This document shows positions 15,563-18,947 of a stretch of DNA of 18,947 bases, in pieces. Position 1 is the first letter of the stretch, and the number at the start of each line of letters is the position of its first letter. A program made the position numbers and the translations under genes. Origin of the DNA: Paracoccaceae bacterium (lineage in GTDB: Bacteria > Pseudomonadota > Alphaproteobacteria > Rhodobacterales > Rhodobacteraceae); contig DNSZ01000317.1 of assembly GCA_003500165.1 (NCBI GenBank), positions 1 to 18,947 on the forward strand, given 5' to 3'. Below the pieces are notes generated by a model. That model did not search any database, was not told where the DNA came from, and saw only the letters and a program-made list of their open reading frames with translations.

Positions 15563-16659
15563 TGCACCTGTCGGCATTCGATTTCGACCTGCCCGAGGCG
15601 CTGATCGCCACCCGGCCGGTCCGGCCGCGCCCGGCCGCCCGGCTGCTGGTCGCCGAGGCGGGCGCGATCGCCGACGCCCATGTCCGCGACCTGCCGGCGC
15701 TGCTGCGCCCGGGCGACCGGCTGGTGGTCAACGATACCAAGGTGATCCCGGCCCGCCTTGACGGGGTGCGGCGGCGGGCGGGCGCCGAGGCTCGGGTCTC
15801 GGTCACCCTGGCCGAACCGGTGCCCGAAGGTGGCTGGCGGGTGCTGGCGCGACCGCTCAAGCGGCTGCGCCCGGGCGACGCCATCGGCTTTGCCGGCGGG
15901 CTGACCGCACAGGTGACGGCGCGCGAGGCCGAAGCGGCGATCCTGACCTTCGACCGGACGGGCGCGGACTTCGACGTTGCGCTGGCGGTGGCCGGGCAGA
16001 TGCCCCTGCCGCCCTATATCGCCGGGCGGCGGGCCGCCGATGCCCGCGATGCCGAGGATTACCAGACCGTCTTTGCCGCCCATCCCGGCGCGGTCGCGGC
16101 ACCGACCGCGGCGCTGCATTTCGACGAGGCGCTGCTCGCCGCGCTGGCGGCGCACGGGGTCGGCCTGTCGCGCATCACCCTGCATGTCGGCGCGGGCACC
16201 TTCCTGCCGGTCAAGACCGAAGATGTCGCGCAGCACAGGATGCACGCCGAATGGGGCCGGATCGACGGCCCGACCGCCGCCGCGATCAACGCCGCCCGGG
16301 CCGATGGCGGCCGGGTGATCGCCGTGGGCACCACCGCGCTGCGGGTGCTGGAAACCGCGGCGCTGGATGACGGCACGCTTGCCCCCTGGCAGGGCGAGAC
16401 CGACATCTTCATCCGTCCGGGCTATCGGTTTCGCGCCATCGACGGCCTGATGACGAATTTCCACCTGCCGCGCTCGACGCTGATGATGCTGGTCTCGGCG
16501 CTGATGGGGATCGACCGGATTCGGGCGATCTATGCCCATGCCATCGCCGAACGCTATCGGTTCTTTTCCTATGGCGATGCCAGTTTGCTGATCCCGCCGG
16601 CCGGATCGCGACAAGACGGGGTCGCGGACGGATCAGAGGCGCCCGGACGGTCGCGCTAG
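15562..16659 (+). CDS. queA: S-adenosylmethionine:tRNA ribosyltransferase-isomerase
   Basis: QueA transfers and isomerises the ribosyl part of S-adenosylmethionine onto preQ1 at tRNA position 34, forming epoxyqueuosine. The 365 residues are close to the usual 345-365. Family segments visible in order are the N-terminal FDFDLPEALIATRPVRPR, GDRLVVNDTKVIPARL, LPPYIAGRR, DYQTVFAAHPGAVAAPTAALHF, ITLHVGAGTFLPVKTED, VIAVGTTALRVLE, and IDGLMTNFHLPRSTLMMLV. The last 25 residues after YGDASLLI are poorly conserved. The ATG shares a base with the upstream stop (TGATG), so translation is probably coupled to the large envelope gene. The tgt gene, often beside queA, is not the next gene here. Confidence 0.97.
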   Translation: MHLSAFDFDLPEALIATRPVRPRPAARLLVAEAGAIADAHVRDLPALLRPGDRLVVNDTKVIPARLDGVRRRAGAEARVSVTLAEPVPEGGWRVLARPLKRLRPGDAIGFAGGLTAQVTAREAEAAILTFDRTGADFDVALAVAGQMPLPPYIAGRRAADARDAEDYQTVFAAHPGAVAAPTAALHFDEALLAALAAHGVGLSRITLHVGAGTFLPVKTEDVAQHRMHAEWGRIDGPTAAAINAARADGGRVIAVGTTALRVLETAALDDGTLAPWQGETDIFIRPGYRFRAIDGLMTNFHLPRSTLMMLVSALMGIDRIRAIYAHAIAERYRFFSYGDASLLIPPAGSRQDGVADGSEAPGRSR

Positions 16660-16688
16660 CCGATCCGCCAACCCAGCAGGAGGCGCGC

Positions 16689-17969
16689 ATGATCGACGTT
16701 CTGAAAGGCGCCTGGGCGCTCTTCTTCGGGCTGTTCCTGCTGATGCTGGCAAACGGGCTTCAGGGCACGCTGCTGGGTGTGCGCGGCGCGATCGAGGGAT
16801 TCTCGACGCTGCAGATGTCGTTTGTCATGTCGGCCTATTTCGTGGGCTTCCTGGGCGGCTCGCAACTGGCGCCGGCGATGATCCGGCGGGTCGGCCATGT
16901 CCGGGTGTTCGCCGCGCTGGCCTCGCTGATTTCGGCGGCATTGCTGCTTTATGCCGTGGCGCCCGACCCCTGGGTCTGGACGCTGATGCGCGTCGTGATC
17001 GGGTTTTGCTATTCGGCGGTCTATGTGACGACCGAAAGCTGGCTGAACAATGCCGCGACGAACGAGAACCGCGGCAAGACGCTGTCGTTCTACATGATCG
17101 TCCAGATGGCCGGCATCGTCGTCGCGCAAAGCCTGATGACGGTGGGCGACCCGGCGGGCTTTCTCCTGTTCGTGATCCCCTCTGTCCTCGTCTCGGTCTC
17201 TTTCGCGCCGATCCTTCTGTCGGTCACGCCCGCGCCGTTCTTCGAACGGACCAAGCCGATGACGCTGGGCGCGCTCTATCGCGTCTCGCCGCTGGGTGCG
17301 GTGGGGGCGTTTCTGCTGGGCGGCATGTTCGCGGCGCAGTTCGGCATGTCGGCGGTCTATGGCACCGAGGCCGGGCTGACCGTGCCGCAAATCTCGCTCT
17401 TCGTCTCGGCGATCTTCGCCGGCAGCCTGGTGATGCAGTATCCGATCGGCTGGTTGTCCGACCAGATGGACCGGCGCGTGCTGATCGCCGCCCTGGCCGC
17501 CATCGGCGGGGTGGCCACGCTGATCCCGGTTCTGCTGCCGGTCCCGTTTCCCGTGCTGCTGGGGGTGGCGTTCGCGCTGGGCGGGGCGTCGAACCCGCTC
17601 TACTCGCTCGTCCTGGCCTACACCAACGACTATCTGGAGGTCGAGGATATGGCCGCGGCTTCGGGTGGGCTGATCTTTCTCAACGGGCTTGGCGCATCGG
17701 CCGGACCGCTCGCCATCGGCTGGCTCATGGGCCGGGCCGGGCCGAACGGGTTTTTCGGCTTTGTCGCTATCCTCCTGTTCATCTTTGCCGCCTATGCGCT
17801 CTATCGGATGACCCAGCGCCCCACCCCCGATGTCGAGGAAACCGGCGCCTATGCCCCGGTCTTCGCCACCGCCTCGCCGGTCGCGTTCGAACTGACCCAG
17901 GAGGCGACGATCGAAGCGGCGGAACAGGCGGCCGACAGAACCGAAGAAGGCAGGGATGACGCCGCATAG
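16689..17969 (+). CDS. MFS transporter, YcaD-like
   Basis: This is an inner-membrane major facilitator superfamily carrier of 426 residues with about 12 hydrophobic segments (for example LFFGLFLLMLANG, VRVFAALASLISAALLLYAV, VLLGVAFALGGASNPLY). The stretch YVTTESWLNNAATNENRG followed by YMIVQMAG resembles E. coli YcaD (VVVESAL, NRGR, YMMV). WLSDQMDRR is the MFS loop motif (GxxxDxxxR type) between helices 8 and 9. The last 45 residues are a hydrophilic, Glu-rich cytoplasmic tail. The ATG has a perfect AGGAGG (16678-16683) 5 nt upstream. It starts 29 nt after queA and may be co-transcribed. The substrate cannot be told from the sequence. Confidence 0.92.
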   Translation: MIDVLKGAWALFFGLFLLMLANGLQGTLLGVRGAIEGFSTLQMSFVMSAYFVGFLGGSQLAPAMIRRVGHVRVFAALASLISAALLLYAVAPDPWVWTLMRVVIGFCYSAVYVTTESWLNNAATNENRGKTLSFYMIVQMAGIVVAQSLMTVGDPAGFLLFVIPSVLVSVSFAPILLSVTPAPFFERTKPMTLGALYRVSPLGAVGAFLLGGMFAAQFGMSAVYGTEAGLTVPQISLFVSAIFAGSLVMQYPIGWLSDQMDRRVLIAALAAIGGVATLIPVLLPVPFPVLLGVAFALGGASNPLYSLVLAYTNDYLEVEDMAAASGGLIFLNGLGASAGPLAIGWLMGRAGPNGFFGFVAILLFIFAAYALYRMTQRPTPDVEETGAYAPVFATASPVAFELTQEATIEAAEQAADRTEEGRDDAA

Positions 17970-18051
17970 GGTAAGGAAATGGCCAGGCGTGACACGAATG
18001 CGACATAATGTTTCGTGCCGTTCACGCGCAGGCGCTTCGGACTTGCCCCCC

Positions 18052-18080
18052 TTGCGATGCCTTGTCACCATGCCTTTATG
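18052..18080 (+). promoter_or_regulatory. candidate promoter of the DUF924 gene
   Basis: TTGCGA (18052-18057), a 17-nt spacer and TTTATG (18075-18080) lie 30 nt upstream of the start codon in the 141-nt gap after the transporter gene. The spacing is ideal and the hexamers are moderate matches. The rest of the gap (17970-18051) shows nothing I can name. Confidence 0.35.
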
Positions 18081-18096
18081 CTGCAGGAAAAGGAAC

Positions 18097-18104
18097 AAAG
18101 GAGG
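18097..18104 (+). promoter_or_regulatory. ribosome binding site deciding the DUF924 gene start
   Basis: AAAGGAGG lies 6 nt before ATG 18111, an ideal arrangement. It rules against in-frame starts further upstream, such as ATG 18015 and ATG 18078. Confidence 0.75.
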
Positions 18105-18110
18105 CTTCCC

Positions 18111-18713
18111 ATGCAGACCCCGCCGCCGGTGCCCGACCACAGACCGGTGCTCGCCTATTGGTGCGAGGAAATCGACCGCAAGCATTGGTACATTCCGGCG
18201 GAAGGCATGGATGACGACATCCGCAACAGGTTCGGCACGTTGTGGGGCAAGGCGCGCCAGGGCGGGTGCGACACCTGGGTCAGCGCGCCCGACAGCGCGC
18301 TTGCGCTGATCGTCCTGCTCGACCAGTTCCCGCGCAACATGTTTCGCGGCCGGGCGCAGGCGTTTTCCACCGACCATGCCGCGCTCGCGGCCGCCAAGCA
18401 TGCGATCGACATGGGTTGGGACCTGCGGATGGCCGAACCCGATCGCCAGTTCTTCTACCTGCCCCTGATGCATTCGGAAAACGCCTGCGACCAGGATCGC
18501 TGCGTGCGGCTGATGCTGACCCGGCTGCCCGAAACCGGCGCGGACAATCTGCTGCACGCCCGCGCCCATCGCGAGGTGATCCGCCTGCATGGCCGGTTCC
18601 CCAGCCGCAACGCTGCGCTGGGGCGGGCCGACACTGCGGCCGAGCGCGGGTTTCTGGAATCGGGCGGCTATGGCGCGATCTTGACGGAGATGCGGCGCGA
18701 CAAGGCGGCCTAG
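18111..18713 (+). CDS. DUF924 family protein
   Basis: This 200-residue protein belongs to the DUF924 family, an all-helical, TPR-like family without an assigned biochemical role. The signature parts are present: an N-terminal PVLAYWCEEIDRKHWY, LIVLLDQFPRNMFRGRAQAFSTD (in two stretches around residue 70), and FFYLPLMHSEN, followed by HREVIRLHGRFPSRNAALGR near the C-terminus. No signal peptide or membrane segment is seen, so it is probably cytoplasmic. The start at ATG 18111 is fixed by a near-perfect Shine-Dalgarno sequence; the frame remains open upstream but without family similarity. It precedes lpd on the same strand by 86 nt. No function can be inferred from this neighbourhood. Confidence 0.9.
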   Translation: MQTPPPVPDHRPVLAYWCEEIDRKHWYIPAEGMDDDIRNRFGTLWGKARQGGCDTWVSAPDSALALIVLLDQFPRNMFRGRAQAFSTDHAALAAAKHAIDMGWDLRMAEPDRQFFYLPLMHSENACDQDRCVRLMLTRLPETGADNLLHARAHREVIRLHGRFPSRNAALGRADTAAERGFLESGGYGAILTEMRRDKAA

Positions 18714-18727
18714 ACCGACCGGCGCCA

Positions 18728-18763
18728 GGCACGCGCGCGCCGGGCCTTGCGGCGCGGCGTGCC
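18728..18763 (+). repeat. GC-rich imperfect hairpin between the DUF924 gene and lpd
   Basis: GGCACGC plus GCGCC (18728-18741) can pair with GGCGCGGCGTGCC (18751-18763) around a 9-nt loop, with one small bulge. It lies 14 nt after the DUF924 stop and has no T run. It may be a weak terminator, or chance in very GC-rich DNA. Confidence 0.35.
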
Positions 18764-18775
18764 GCGGCCCATGCT
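18747..18775 (+). promoter_or_regulatory. candidate lpd promoter
   Basis: TTGCGG (18747-18752), a 17-nt spacer and CATGCT (18770-18775) lie 24 nt before the lpd start. It has the same TTGCG-17 layout as the DUF924 candidate. It overlaps the hairpin, so only one of the two may be real. Confidence 0.3.
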
Positions 18776-18799
18776 GCGGCCAGCACAAAGGGGGCGCGA

Positions 18800-18947
18800 A
18801 TGGCCGCACAAAGCTTCGACATGATCGTGATCGGCGCGGGCCCGGGCGGGTATGTCTGCGCCATCCGCGGTGCCCAGCTGGGGCTGAACGTCGCCATCGT
18901 CGAACGCGAGCATCTGGGCGGCATCTGCCTCAACTGGGGCTGCATCC
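18800..18947 (+). CDS. lpd: dihydrolipoyl dehydrogenase, 3'-truncated by window edge
   Basis: This is the E3 flavoprotein that reoxidises dihydrolipoamide in 2-oxoacid dehydrogenase complexes, producing NADH. Only the first 49 codons are in the window. They contain the FAD-binding Rossmann motif DMIVIGAGPGGYVCA (GxGxxG) and the redox-active disulfide motif GGICLNWGC with both cysteines. The GGICLNWGC form, rather than GGTCLNVGC, is common in alphaproteobacterial Lpd. The ATG at 18800 has AAAGGGGG (18788-18794 region) just upstream. The family also includes glutathione and mercuric reductases, but the motif favours Lpd. Which complex it serves cannot be judged because the neighbours downstream are not visible. 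Confidence 0.88.
   Translation, partial: MAAQSFDMIVIGAGPGGYVCAIRGAQLGLNVAIVEREHLGGICLNWGCI

Noticed and set aside
16656..18809. A 717-codon minus-strand open frame opposite the MFS and DUF924 genes
   Set aside because: The composition is His/Arg/Asp/Gln-rich, low in hydrophobic pattern and spans two well-supported + genes and their gaps. It is an antisense shadow.
1..18947. Search for tRNA, rRNA, CRISPR, insertion sequence, prophage, toxin-antitoxin or defence genes
   Set aside because: No cloverleaf-like segment, regularly spaced repeat, transposase or integrase motif, or defence-type gene was seen. Almost all sequence is taken by housekeeping and envelope genes, so a new system is not claimed.

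Overview
The window is high-GC chromosomal DNA from an alphaproteobacterium, most likely Rhodobacterales (Paracoccaceae-like). This rests on gene order (murB-ddl-ftsQ-ftsA-ftsZ-lpxC-bamD-recN), the FtsZ start MTLNLRMPE, the FtsZ tail peptide IPAFLRRQ, and the GGICLNWGC redox motif of an alphaproteobacterial dihydrolipoamide dehydrogenase. No mobile element, CRISPR array, tRNA or rRNA was recognised. The content is housekeeping and cell-envelope biology, and I see no convincing undescribed system.

Bases 1-5828 are the distal end of the division and cell wall (dcw) cluster, all on +. It starts inside murB (5' end outside the window) and continues with ddl, ftsQ and ftsA, which are packed with overlaps (ddl/ftsQ overlap and a TGATG at ftsQ/ftsA). 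A 167-nt gap with possible promoters precedes ftsZ, which ends at a good intrinsic terminator. Bases 5829-9675 (+) carry lpxC (lipid A), bamD (outer-membrane protein assembly lipoprotein) and recN (DNA repair SMC-like ATPase).

Bases 9676-12221 (-) are a second envelope group. In transcription order they are a single-cysteine Bcp-type peroxiredoxin, a membrane-anchored LytM/M23 peptidase and a bactofilin whose start overlaps the peptidase stop by 11 nt. A bactofilin plus M23 hydrolase is a known morphogenesis pairing. Two abutting inverted repeats lie between the peroxiredoxin and the peptidase. The junction with recN is convergent and filled by stem-loops.

Bases 12272-18947 (+) begin with a very large YhdP/AsmA-like (DUF3971-type) membrane-anchored protein, divergent from bcp and coupled to queA (tRNA queuosine synthesis) by TGATG. 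A YcaD-like MFS transporter, a DUF924 protein and the first 49 codons of lpd follow.

Together the genes cover peptidoglycan precursor synthesis (MurB, Ddl), the divisome (FtsQ, FtsA, FtsZ), the outer membrane (LpxC, BamD, YhdP-like) and wall remodelling (bactofilin, M23). The rest are general housekeeping genes. Promoter calls are motif readings by eye and carry low confidence. All gaps between genes are shorter than 300 nt.
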